This document shows positions 8,508-17,373 of a stretch of 36,974 nt of DNA, in pieces. The notes beneath the pieces were generated by a model. That model did not search any database. It was not told where the DNA came from and was given only the letters and a program-made list of their open reading frames with translations. The position numbers were made by a program, and so were the translations under genes. Source of the stretch: Desulfosarcina sp. (GTDB lineage: Bacteria; Desulfobacterota; Desulfobacteria; Desulfobacterales; Desulfosarcinaceae); contig JABZFO010000040.1 in NCBI GenBank assembly GCA_014237405.1, forward strand, positions 1 to 36,974. The letters are read 5' to 3'. Every line of letters begins with the position of its first letter. Within the stretch, counting starts at the first letter, position 1.

Positions 8508-8985
8508 CTGACCCGCGCGGAAGCTCGAATCGTAGAAGCGCTGTCAGCGCCGGCACCGCCGCGCAGGTGATCGGCAAAGGAAAATGGGCCGCAGGTTGCT
8601 CTGTGGGTAGGAATTCATCGAGCAGACCGCACGCTCCCCAAACTTCTCGGCTCTGGCCTATGCGGCTGCCATAGAGACGTTTGTGACAATAGTCCGCAAA
8701 ATTCTGCGTGAGCTGTGATTACATATCAAAACGTTTATATATCATATTATTCTTGTATGTTATAGTTTAATTGAGAGTACATCAGTAAATAGGCTCATGT
8801 CAAAACTGGTACTATTTGCCAGGTACATGGAACCAACGTAAAGGCCAAAAGATGCTTAATCCCATTACCTACGAAGGTTCGAACCCCCTTGGTTATATGG
8901 CAGGGCATCATCCGGTTCCGAGAGGTTGGAAAAATCGGGGAGACTCCCTTGAGATACATGCGAGCAACCGGGAGATGTGAGGACA

Positions 8986-9099
8986 TTGAAAGCAGCATTG
9001 ACGAAAAACGAAGCCGGTAGCCTGGTTTTAACTGTTGAGTATCATGGCAATGATTTCAATGCGACTATTGCAACCGATATGTTCCCCCATCTCCAATAA
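8986..9099 (+). CDS. Possible small protein or gene remnant
   Basis: A TTG start with GTGAGGA 5-10 nt upstream gives 37 aa, KAALTKNEAGSLVLTVEYHG followed by a short hydrophilic tail and TAA. The amino-acid pattern is protein-like, but the length gives little support and it may be the tail of a lost gene. It is convergent with the DUF499 gene. Nothing else is visible in 8720-9165. Confidence 0.25.
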   Translation: MKAALTKNEAGSLVLTVEYHGNDFNATIATDMFPHLQ

Positions 9100-9165
9100 G
9101 ACGGAATGGAATCTTCCAATTTGATCTGTTTGATCTGTGTTTCCTGCATAATAATAAACCTCAGT

Positions 9166-12100
9166 CTATTCCTCTTCAAAGCCAAAGGTGTCAAAGCGTA
9201 GTGTGCGGCAGTTTTCAGTTACATCGCGAACTGTTTTATCGGATGCGCCATCCTGCAGTTGGGCTTGAATCTCGATCGTCACTTCAACGTTTGCGCCAAC
9301 GAGTTTCGTCAGGTGTTGGATCACCTCGTCGGCAACACGGCCGGCATCACGACCGACACGGAGAGAATCCAGCTTAACTGCTCCGTGGAACCGGCGATAG
9401 ATCGGTGGTTCAGGAAAGGCCGTTCTTCCCGATTCTTGATAGCCTGATTGTTTACCTCCCGCTGACTGATCCTGATCATTTGTCTGTTCAGTCGATGTTT
9501 GGTCTTCGCCGTTCGCCGCCTCTTGCTGTGCCGCCTCTGTTTCCTCTCGGCGTTGTTGTGTTGCCACATTTGACTTAACCAGAAGCGTCCCACCTTCCGC
9601 CTGGATGTTCGCGATACTGCCCGCGTCCAAACCCAGATACCGTCCGGTCTCTTCATCTTTCCCCTGGGCGTAGGCAAACGTATCGACTTCCCATGTTAAC
9701 CGAGAGATCCCCTCATGGATCGACGCCACAAGGACATCAGGATCACGCAGACGCGGCAGGTACATGTACGTTGCGAAATCTTCGATGAGTTGTTTCACCG
9801 GCACATCATCACCCCGCCATAGAGGAACACGATCCAGTTCCAGGCGGAGCCGGATACCCCCCATCTGGACGAGAAGCATTTCCTCGTTCTTTAGCTTCTT
9901 GCTGGCCCTCAAACCAAGAGATTCCGCGCCCTGCATGCGGATCTCCGACCATTCCAACGCTCCCCGAGATTCCGGTTGCCCCGGTACAAGCAACCACTGG
10001 TAAGTTTCCGGGATTCGAGCCCTGACGGTATCTTCCGCACCCTTACGCTTCGCGTCGGCCTGTTTTGACTGGAAAGGGTCGAGATTCAGTTGTTCCTTCT
10101 CATTCCAGATAGACTTCCACGCCAAGTATTGACGAATCGCAGCCTGCAACTCACGGAGACGAATTGCATCTCCCGCCAAGAAAACGAGAGTGTTTTTATA
10201 GGTGCGCGGGCTGTTGCCGCGATTGTCCAAAATGGCTTGAGCTTCTTTTCTGGCTGCACTGTCTGCTTGCCCCTTTGTGTGCGTATGTTCTGGCCCAAGG
10301 ATGACCAATCGTGCTTCATGCTCGTCCGGTATGTCACTGCTTTTCAAGCAGGCATGCACTCGATGGAAATTGCCTCGGCTTCGGGCTTCCTCACGAAGCC
10401 GTCGTACAATTTCATCGAAAACGTCATGTTCATGAAGCTGATTCGCCCTATCTTCCGCCAAGCGTGTTACTGTTGGTTGAGTTGAATACCAGAAGCGGTT
10501 GCCGTCCATGTAGAGGTAAGTTGCTTTGTCGGTCAAGCGGCGGATCGAATCCCCAAACGTCGCCACCGCTTCGCCCGGCTGTACGCAGCCGAGCTTGATC
10601 TGACGATCATCGATACCACGATTGGCCGCTCGCTGTGTCGGTGCTGAACCGATATAGATGGTCCTGGCTACGCGACGGCATGCTGAATACCGACCCAGGT
10701 TTGGCACTTTCTGATCCAGCCTCAAAGGAAGCGATTGTTTGCCGTCCACATCTTTGGCGATAACCGGCGTCCACTGGTCATCCAGGTAACGCGTCAGTTC
10801 AAACTGCACGGCCGGATCATCGATGGGTACGGTCGCCGGCATGATCAGCAGATTTCCATCCTGGCGCTCCCACAGTGAGTGAATCACTGCAGCCATTAAA
10901 CGAAGCACACCACGCGTCCGTTGGAACTTGTCCAGTGTTGACCAGTCATTGTAGAGCCTATCGAACAATTCCGGGTGAATCGGATAGGCCAGCTTGATGC
11001 GTCTCTGATACTCCGCCTCGCGGCACTCAGAGGGGAATTCGTTATGCTGCGTGCCGTACATATCCACGAACGCACGGGCGACGGCGTCAAGGGCCACGAA
11101 GGCTTTTTTGTCGGTAATCGGCTCGAACAAACGCCGGCGTACGATCTCAAAGCCTTCATCCGGACTGGCCGGCCGCCAACTTGCCTCAACCCGGCCGATT
11201 GCGTTCTTCAGGCGAGACAAAGCGCGCTGTCCCCAGTCGCCGCCGATCTCATTATCGGAGGCCGGAATACTGACCATCAGCAGTGTATTCTTCGCGGCCT
11301 TGGCCGCTTCACTCAGTGCTTGAGTAAAGGTGAACTGCGTATCAAAAGACCCGGCAGGCAGGTCGCTGCCTTCGTGTAATTGTCTTGCGTAGGCCACCCA
11401 TTCGTCGATAAGAATCAAGCAGGGTGAAAACCGGTTAAACAGCTCCTTGAGCTTATCGCCGGGATTGGTGGCGTTTTCATCATCGGCTCGGACCATTTCA
11501 AAGCCCTCTTTGCCGCCAAGTTGCCAGGCGATCTCTCCCCAGATGGTCCGAACGACTGTGCCGTCTTCTTTCGTACTCGGATTCCCGGGTGAAATCTTCG
11601 TGCCCACAATAACCACGCGATTCACGATTGAAGGCACTTCACACTGAAGGTCCTTAAGAATTAGCTCTAAGCCGGGTAGTTCTGAGGCTGTGGTCCCCGA
11701 AAACATGTGGTACAGCGCCAGCATGCTGTGGGTTTTGCCGCCGCCAAAATTGGTCTGTAATTCAATTACAGGGTCACCGCCTTGGCCCGTAAGTCGGCGC
11801 ACGGCGTTGCTCAATAGTTTATGCAAGCCTTCCGTGATGAAGGTCCGATGGAAAAATTCAGTCGGGTGCTGGTATTCTGCCGCTGCCTCACCCAGATACA
11901 CCTGCCAAAGATCGGCTGCAAACTCCGCCTGCTGGTACTTACCGCTAGCCACATCCTGGTGGGGTGTGACAATCTCGCGCCAAGGTTTTAATCCCCCCTT
12001 GGGATTACTTTCAGTTGGCTGGAAGGCGTCCTTGCGCATCTCGTTGCGACGTTGTTCGTCAAACCGGAGGCGCAACAGGGCCTGCTTCTGCTTTTCCAGA

Positions 12101-12474
12101 TCTTTGGCCTGGGGGGCGGACACGGCGGTAAGCAAACGCCCAATACTGTCAAACACACGATAGGCATCATCACTGGAAAACGCAGCCTGGTGCGCCCAAC
12201 GGTTGCGGATGTCGCGCAACTCGCTGACCAGTGACCGTTCGGCATGCCCCAGAGTGTTGCGGAAAACAGCATTCCACAAATCCCACAACACTTTCAGTAT
12301 GGCCGATGTATCCCAATTGACCTTGTCATACGAAGAAACGGGAAATAACTGCGCGACCTGCTCTTGCCAGTTGTCTTTGTAGATCGCCTGAAGTTCTCGT
12401 TCGATGAAGGGTTTTAAGCCCTTGTTGAGCAGTTCCAGGGCCTCGCCGACTTGTACGTGATTGCTTTTAGCCAT
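9166..12474 (-). CDS. DUF499 AAA+ ATPase with N-terminal HEPN-like domain (Hma-type defence)
   Basis: This 1102-aa cytoplasmic ATPase is of the DUF499/COG1483 type. Walker A is FGGGKTHS at residues 243-250 and Walker B is LILIDEW with D357-E358. Before the ATPase, residues 1-125 resemble a Swt1-type HEPN domain with the RX4H motif R90-N-R-W-A-H95, the signature of HEPN ribonucleases. Near residues 980-1015 is a Gln/Glu/Asn-rich linker before a C-terminal domain. The ATG at 12474 has GAGGA about 9 nt upstream, and the gene starts 29 nt after the methylase stop as the last gene of the operon. DUF499 proteins pair with DUF1156 methylases in defence islands; here it is probably the motor or sensor of the system. 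Whether the HEPN motif cuts RNA is an inference. Confidence 0.85.
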   Translation of the reverse strand: MAKSNHVQVGEALELLNKGLKPFIERELQAIYKDNWQEQVAQLFPVSSYDKVNWDTSAILKVLWDLWNAVFRNTLGHAERSLVSELRDIRNRWAHQAAFSSDDAYRVFDSIGRLLTAVSAPQAKDLEKQKQALLRLRFDEQRRNEMRKDAFQPTESNPKGGLKPWREIVTPHQDVASGKYQQAEFAADLWQVYLGEAAAEYQHPTEFFHRTFITEGLHKLLSNAVRRLTGQGGDPVIELQTNFGGGKTHSMLALYHMFSGTTASELPGLELILKDLQCEVPSIVNRVVIVGTKISPGNPSTKEDGTVVRTIWGEIAWQLGGKEGFEMVRADDENATNPGDKLKELFNRFSPCLILIDEWVAYARQLHEGSDLPAGSFDTQFTFTQALSEAAKAAKNTLLMVSIPASDNEIGGDWGQRALSRLKNAIGRVEASWRPASPDEGFEIVRRRLFEPITDKKAFVALDAVARAFVDMYGTQHNEFPSECREAEYQRRIKLAYPIHPELFDRLYNDWSTLDKFQRTRGVLRLMAAVIHSLWERQDGNLLIMPATVPIDDPAVQFELTRYLDDQWTPVIAKDVDGKQSLPLRLDQKVPNLGRYSACRRVARTIYIGSAPTQRAANRGIDDRQIKLGCVQPGEAVATFGDSIRRLTDKATYLYMDGNRFWYSTQPTVTRLAEDRANQLHEHDVFDEIVRRLREEARSRGNFHRVHACLKSSDIPDEHEARLVILGPEHTHTKGQADSAARKEAQAILDNRGNSPRTYKNTLVFLAGDAIRLRELQAAIRQYLAWKSIWNEKEQLNLDPFQSKQADAKRKGAEDTVRARIPETYQWLLVPGQPESRGALEWSEIRMQGAESLGLRASKKLKNEEMLLVQMGGIRLRLELDRVPLWRGDDVPVKQLIEDFATYMYLPRLRDPDVLVASIHEGISRLTWEVDTFAYAQGKDEETGRYLGLDAGSIANIQAEGGTLLVKSNVATQQRREETEAAQQEAANGEDQTSTEQTNDQDQSAGGKQSGYQESGRTAFPEPPIYRRFHGAVKLDSLRVGRDAGRVADEVIQHLTKLVGANVEVTIEIQAQLQDGASDKTVRDVTENCRTLRFDTFGFEEE

Positions 12475-12503
12475 GATTGTACATCCTCATGAATCAATTA
12501 TCC

Positions 12504-15500
12504 TTACTCGAATAGATCCTGTTGTTCACCGGTGCCTGCCGGCGTCTGTCGGGCCAACTTGCTGATCTCCGACCAGGCGAGGATCAGGCTGTTGTAGGCG
12601 ACTGCCTCACTGGCCCAGCCATTGCGCTCGCAAATGGTGTAAAGGCGATACGACAGGCCACGGGCTCTTTCGCCATAGTCGCCACCCAATTTTTGCAATA
12701 AATCGGAGGCTCCCGTTTCTCCCTGCTGGTCCAGAGCCCGAATCAGATGTTGAACGGCTTCCCATTCGGTCAGTCGGTCATCGATAGTCGGGTCCCAGTC
12801 GTCCGGGAGCGAATCACGCCCCAGAAGTTGCACCACACCAGAACGATTGCTGACGACTCCGGCCTCAACCAGTCCCTGAACCGACGTGTTTTTCGCTTTA
12901 CTGAGTGTCTCGGCGACACCGTAATCCCCTTCCTCCGTGCCGTATTGTTCGAACCAGGCGACCGCCCAGCGAGTATCGCCATCGAACTCGCCTTCCTGCT
13001 CGGCCAGCACTTCGTCCAATACTTGATTGATCAGCATGAGCGCTGCACGAACTGTCATCGGATCGCCATCCGCTTCAACAACCTTGGCGTACCGGCTGAA
13101 GATGGCCATGCCGGGACCGATGGCCGCCTGGGCCAGGTCCACCGGTGCAATGTTGCCGCTTTGCAGATTCCGCAGTGCGTCGGGCAGTTCTCGTTTGAGG
13201 GCGTTCAGGAATTCTCGCCGTGTGGCGAGCGAGGCATCATCGGAACGGGGAACGCAGACGAGGACGACCGAGGAGGCGAGAGCCGCGACCTTCTTCTTCA
13301 GATTCCCTGTCAACTCTGTCCGCATCGGCCACGTTCCTGTAATAGTAAACCCATGATCGATCACCCCGGTAAGGAATGTTTCCCATCCGGTGGAAGCCGT
13401 CCCATATCTATCGGTTTCGGCCTGCTTGAAGGCGTAGAAAATAGTCGTGGGATAATCGGCATTGCCGTGCTTGCACCATTTGCCGATTGCCGAGCCGAGT
13501 CCCGTTTCGAAGAACTCGGCGGCCTTTTGTTTGCTGCCATTGTGCCGATGGGGGCTGGCGATCAGTTCTTCCGCCTTCGGTGTCAGCATCGTCGAAAGCA
13601 GACTGGGATAAACCTTGTGGAGAGAACGCCGTAGCCAGGTATAGAAAAAATCGCTCAAATCAGCGTAGCCGATGTTATCGTAGTAGGGCGGATCAGTGGA
13701 GATAATTTCATCGGAGTAGGCATCATCGGCGGTGGCATCAAGTTGACTCACAACCGCTTCGCCTGATGCAACCGCATTTTCAAGGCAAAGGGTTGGATAC
13801 TTTAGTTGGCCAATCCAATTCCCAGATGAATCACTAAACGGACTTGCCTCGCAATAGTCCCAGGTCATCGGCAACGCTTGACGTCCAAATGCTTGCTGCA
13901 CCCCTTCTCGCGTTTGATCCCAAAAGGAAATGGTCGATAAGCGATTTGCTTGGCGACTTACCCCAAACGCCAAATACGTGTCGACAGCATCAGCGTAGGC
14001 TTGGGGGCCGGTGCCGCCTTCGGCGATGCCACGGCTGTCGGCGGGAAGTGCGCCGGTGGCTTGAGCGTCCTTCAGTACCTGCTCCCGAGCATCTTTCACC
14101 AAATCCGAAAACGTCGTAAGCGCCGTGAGCTGACGGGGCGTGAAGAGTTTCCAGTGTTGGTTCATGCCATAGAGCTGAACGCGAAAACCCAAGGCCTTTT
14201 CCGGGATATCTGTGACTGGGTAGTCTTCTGGCAATCCAGAATCAGCAATGCCTTCCTGTTCTTGAGATGGCGGGAGATAGACACGACCCCGTGTTCCTTC
14301 ACACACAATAGCCATCAACTTACTTTTCATCTCGCCTGCTCTTCCAGCTTCGCGGGCATGATCGAAGGGAATGGGTGAGTGCGTAATTAGGCATTTTGCA
14401 CCGGTTCTAACAACCGTCCCCTCATTCGGATCAAAGCCATCTGTCGGCTTCCCAACCTTCACCTTGAATTCATACGTTCCATTTTGCCGGTCAACCACCG
14501 GCCGGACGTATGTTTCCTTGCCTTTCTTCTTGCTGAGCCAGAAGGATCGCACCAAGGGCACGTGTTTGCTCTGGACCGACGGATCCGGGCTGGCGACCGT
14601 TCGTGCCCACAGCCAAGCAATAACGGTCAGTTCCTGGTTTTTGTTCTGTTCCAAGTCGGGACGGCCGTCGTCGATCATCACCTGTGTGATCTTGACCTTG
14701 GGATACAGGTGGCCGATTCGTTTTTCCGCTTCGTCCCGCATCCACTGGCCATAGTAGCGCACATCTTCAGCCAGGCCTCGCGCACCCTGCCACTGACGTT
14801 TGAACAGTTTCTTCTGTTTCCTGTTGCCTTCCTCCTGTCTTCTATCTCCTGGATTAACCGGCGGCAACCCGGCAAACTTCGGCGGAATCTCGATCAGAGC
14901 CTTGGTGATCAGTACCGGCACCGGGTTTAGGTCCGAGGCATGGGCGCGCAAACCGAGCCGCTGCGCCTCGAGCGGAATCGAACCACCTCCGCAAAACGGA
15001 TCGAGCACCGGCGGGGCATGTTCGGCAAGAAAATAATTCACCGCCTCGGCCGGGGCCAGACGGCAATTCACCTGCCACGCGGTATAGCGACCATCATTGG
15101 GAAGCGGACCGCCAGGATGCGTTTTTCCTTCCTCACGGCCAAAGACAATGGTCTTTTTGTTCAATTCGCCCCGTTCGATCATTCGTGAGGCAACACAACG
15201 GGCGATCTCGGCCCGGGCTTTGTTGATCACATTCGGGTTGTTGGAGTTTTCCCACCTGACGAGTTCCTCTATCAGATTAAACAGTTCGGCCCGCTTGATG
15301 CCGGCTCGCTCCTCATCCACGCTTCCATCAAGTTTCCTGTAAGCGGGATCGCTGGAAGGGTCGTCCACCAGTTGTGCAAAAAGTACGGCCCGGCAGGCCG
15401 CCAGCGGCCGCCGCGCCCACCAAAGATGCAGCGTCGAAGGATGCCCATGTCGTATCGACTTTTCGCGTGCCGCTTCCTTGTTAATGGCCGCCAACGGCAG

Positions 15501-15536
15501 GGCAACTTCAATCAGTTTTTTTCTATATTCAGCCAT
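12504..15536 (-). CDS. DUF1156 adenine-specific DNA methylase (Hma-type defence)
   Basis: This 1010-aa protein starts with a DUF1156 domain (residues 1-60, with SIRHGHPSTLHLWWARRPLA). SAM-binding motif I is LDPFCGGGSIPLEA at 178-190, and the catalytic motif IV is DPPYYDN at 615-621, typical of N6-adenine methylases. It probably marks host DNA so that the helicase/nuclease partners spare it. The spacing between the motifs (about 430 residues) is long and holds a specificity-like region. Residues 231-246 (DRRQEEGNRKQKKLFK) are encoded by a purine-rich repeat-like stretch that looks like an in-frame insertion. The ATG at 15536 is 17 nt after the TOPRIM gene stop, with GGGAAG about 10 nt upstream. 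Confidence 0.88.
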   Translation of the reverse strand: MAEYRKKLIEVALPLAAINKEAAREKSIRHGHPSTLHLWWARRPLAACRAVLFAQLVDDPSSDPAYRKLDGSVDEERAGIKRAELFNLIEELVRWENSNNPNVINKARAEIARCVASRMIERGELNKKTIVFGREEGKTHPGGPLPNDGRYTAWQVNCRLAPAEAVNYFLAEHAPPVLDPFCGGGSIPLEAQRLGLRAHASDLNPVPVLITKALIEIPPKFAGLPPVNPGDRRQEEGNRKQKKLFKRQWQGARGLAEDVRYYGQWMRDEAEKRIGHLYPKVKITQVMIDDGRPDLEQNKNQELTVIAWLWARTVASPDPSVQSKHVPLVRSFWLSKKKGKETYVRPVVDRQNGTYEFKVKVGKPTDGFDPNEGTVVRTGAKCLITHSPIPFDHAREAGRAGEMKSKLMAIVCEGTRGRVYLPPSQEQEGIADSGLPEDYPVTDIPEKALGFRVQLYGMNQHWKLFTPRQLTALTTFSDLVKDAREQVLKDAQATGALPADSRGIAEGGTGPQAYADAVDTYLAFGVSRQANRLSTISFWDQTREGVQQAFGRQALPMTWDYCEASPFSDSSGNWIGQLKYPTLCLENAVASGEAVVSQLDATADDAYSDEIISTDPPYYDNIGYADLSDFFYTWLRRSLHKVYPSLLSTMLTPKAEELIASPHRHNGSKQKAAEFFETGLGSAIGKWCKHGNADYPTTIFYAFKQAETDRYGTASTGWETFLTGVIDHGFTITGTWPMRTELTGNLKKKVAALASSVVLVCVPRSDDASLATRREFLNALKRELPDALRNLQSGNIAPVDLAQAAIGPGMAIFSRYAKVVEADGDPMTVRAALMLINQVLDEVLAEQEGEFDGDTRWAVAWFEQYGTEEGDYGVAETLSKAKNTSVQGLVEAGVVSNRSGVVQLLGRDSLPDDWDPTIDDRLTEWEAVQHLIRALDQQGETGASDLLQKLGGDYGERARGLSYRLYTICERNGWASEAVAYNSLILAWSEISKLARQTPAGTGEQQDLFE

Positions 15537-15553
15537 TTATTTTCGCTTCCCAC

Positions 15554-16180
15554 TCATGATAGGAGTTGTTTGACCCATTCCACGAATACCACGGCTTGAG
15601 CGTGCTCCGGATCGAGGTACTTTTTTTTGAATGTCTCACCCATCTTTGTGCCGGGCTCTTCCTGCCATGCCAGCCAAGTGTGAACCTGAGCTTTCGAGAG
15701 ATAGGTTGCCTTAAAACGCCGGTTATCCGCTGGGATGCCGTTGACATCCGCTTGTGCCTTCGGCCAAAGATTGTCCTCTTCGCCGATCAGCTTCCCTACG
15801 AAATCTTCCAGAGCCCCTGCACTCTGATTGTCCGGCATGACCCAGATTCCAATGCGTTTACCGTCTCTGGTCGCAACGATAGTTCCGTTAGCCGTGGGTT
15901 TATGGGGTACGTCGTCACAACCGTATTCTTCCAGCACGCGGGTCACTCTTGCCCACTGGGCGTCTAAATTGGTATCGGCATCGAGAATAACGCCAAGCCT
16001 TCCAAGGTCGGTTGCCCCGATCTCTTCTTTTAATGTGTCGATCAGGTGATCAACGCCCCCCTTTACCCTCTCATTGAAATGATCGCACAAAGGTTGACCT
16101 TGGTGTTCATGGTTGAACAGGAGATTCATGACGACATGTTTGTCGTCGGGGCCTTCAAATATGATTCGGTTAACCATCAT
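15554..16180 (-). CDS. TOPRIM-domain protein (DUF3226-like), partner of the upstream ATPase
   Basis: This 208-aa protein carries TOPRIM-type acidic residues: Glu9 in IIFEGPDDKHV and Asp67/Asp69 in VILDADTN. The TOPRIM fold coordinates metal in OLD-family and related nucleases. Its length and pattern fit DUF3226. The gene overlaps the ATPase gene by 4 nt (ATGA), and an ATPase followed by a separate TOPRIM protein is the layout of two-gene OLD-like and PARIS-like anti-phage modules; in PARIS the TOPRIM partner is DUF4435, so this is a different subtype. The expected role is an effector nuclease held inactive or activated by the ATPase. Nuclease activity is inferred. Confidence 0.75.
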   Translation of the reverse strand: MMVNRIIFEGPDDKHVVMNLLFNHEHQGQPLCDHFNERVKGGVDHLIDTLKEEIGATDLGRLGVILDADTNLDAQWARVTRVLEEYGCDDVPHKPTANGTIVATRDGKRIGIWVMPDNQSAGALEDFVGKLIGEEDNLWPKAQADVNGIPADNRRFKATYLSKAQVHTWLAWQEEPGTKMGETFKKKYLDPEHAQAVVFVEWVKQLLS

Positions 16181-17328
16181 CGGATTTCTATGGCCTCCTT
16201 CGTGATCACGGCGAGGCGGCTCTCGTCGAAGATCTCTACGCCGAACTCGCCGTTCCTCTTTTCAATCCGAACGGCAACCCCGGCCATCTCCTCATCGTCT
16301 TTGGTGCCGACATGGAACGCTCGCAGGCAGTCATTGCTGTGGGTAGTCGCGAACACCTGGACATTGAGACGCTTTGCAACTTTGACGACGAATTTCCAGA
16401 CCTCTGGAAGCGCGGACCAATGGATTCCATTTTCAATTTCGTCGACAAGCAGAATTCCGTCCTTGGCGCAGGCCAGAGCCATGCCAAGACCGAATAGCCG
16501 ATTCATGCCATCGCCCATGCTTTTGAGCGGAACGGGATCGCTGCTGCCCTTTAGCCGAAGGCGAATCGATGATGCGCGGTTGCCGAGGAGGGCGAAGTCA
16601 TCCGTCTCCGGAGCAATGATTCGCAAGGCATCAATGACATCATCTTTGGCGTCTGAAAGAACGACTTTTTCCCACAAAGACTGGAGGTAGACCTCATCCA
16701 GGCCGACATGGCTGACGAGGACGCAGGGAGTCGATAGGCCCCTGTTGGAGCGCATCTGTAAGTTCCATCGGCGACAAACATCTTCATACGCATCGTCCAA
16801 TTGCAAAACGCGTCGAATGGACCCGTATTTAACCACCATCGCAGGAAGGGGGCCGTCACCGTCGATGGTGCTCGACGGTCCAACCTCTACAAACTCCTGG
16901 CTCGCACTAATAATGCCTCCGTCATAACCGGCAGCCTCATAGAAGACGCCGGAGGCATCCATCTCACTGGTCCTGCGAAGCCATGTGATGGAAAGAGATA
17001 AGGTGCTGTCCGGCGCGCCGATGCGTCCGATTTGAATCGAGGAGGAAATCCATTCCAATGGTGGGTGGCCGTGAAAAAGACTCCAGGCAGTCGGTTCGGC
17101 GCTGGTTCCGTGACGGAGCTCCCCCGGCTCGTCACGGCCTTCGAGAATAGCCTGGATCACTTCCGGCGAACCGATATTCGCAAAAAGCCAGAGGGCTTCG
17201 AGCAATGTGGATTTCCCAACGTTATTTTTGCCAAGAATAAGATTCACGTTACCGAGCTGTTCAATTTTCAAGTAGTCAAATGCTCGGAACTGTCTGATCT
17301 CAAGGCTGTCAAAAAGAGTTTTAGCCAT
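16177..17328 (-). CDS. AAA (ABC/OLD-type) ATPase paired with the TOPRIM protein
   Basis: From the ATG at 17328 the protein is 383 aa; GGAG 6 nt upstream supports this start over the ATG at 17361, which has no good ribosome site. Walker A is GKNNVGKST near residue 34, a signature-like SMGDGMNRL lies about residue 268, Walker B is ILLVDEIENG near 291, and a switch His is in TTHSND near 326. This is the AAA_15/AAA_21 layout of OLD and related anti-phage ATPases. The gene is 45 nt after the GHKL ATPase stop and overlaps the TOPRIM gene. It probably senses infection and controls the TOPRIM partner. Its place between the large ATPase and the methylase suggests it is part of the same operon. Confidence 0.85.
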   Translation of the reverse strand: MAKTLFDSLEIRQFRAFDYLKIEQLGNVNLILGKNNVGKSTLLEALWLFANIGSPEVIQAILEGRDEPGELRHGTSAEPTAWSLFHGHPPLEWISSSIQIGRIGAPDSTLSLSITWLRRTSEMDASGVFYEAAGYDGGIISASQEFVEVGPSSTIDGDGPLPAMVVKYGSIRRVLQLDDAYEDVCRRWNLQMRSNRGLSTPCVLVSHVGLDEVYLQSLWEKVVLSDAKDDVIDALRIIAPETDDFALLGNRASSIRLRLKGSSDPVPLKSMGDGMNRLFGLGMALACAKDGILLVDEIENGIHWSALPEVWKFVVKVAKRLNVQVFATTHSNDCLRAFHVGTKDDEEMAGVAVRIEKRNGEFGVEIFDESRLAVITKEAIEIR

Positions 17329-17373
17329 AATTTGCTCCAAATCAGTGTATTGGTTTTCCATCCAGATTCATCA

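Noticed and set aside
8870-8935. tRNA-like stretch with GGTTCGAACCCCC
   Set aside because: No acceptor, D or anticodon arm can be drawn around it on either strand.
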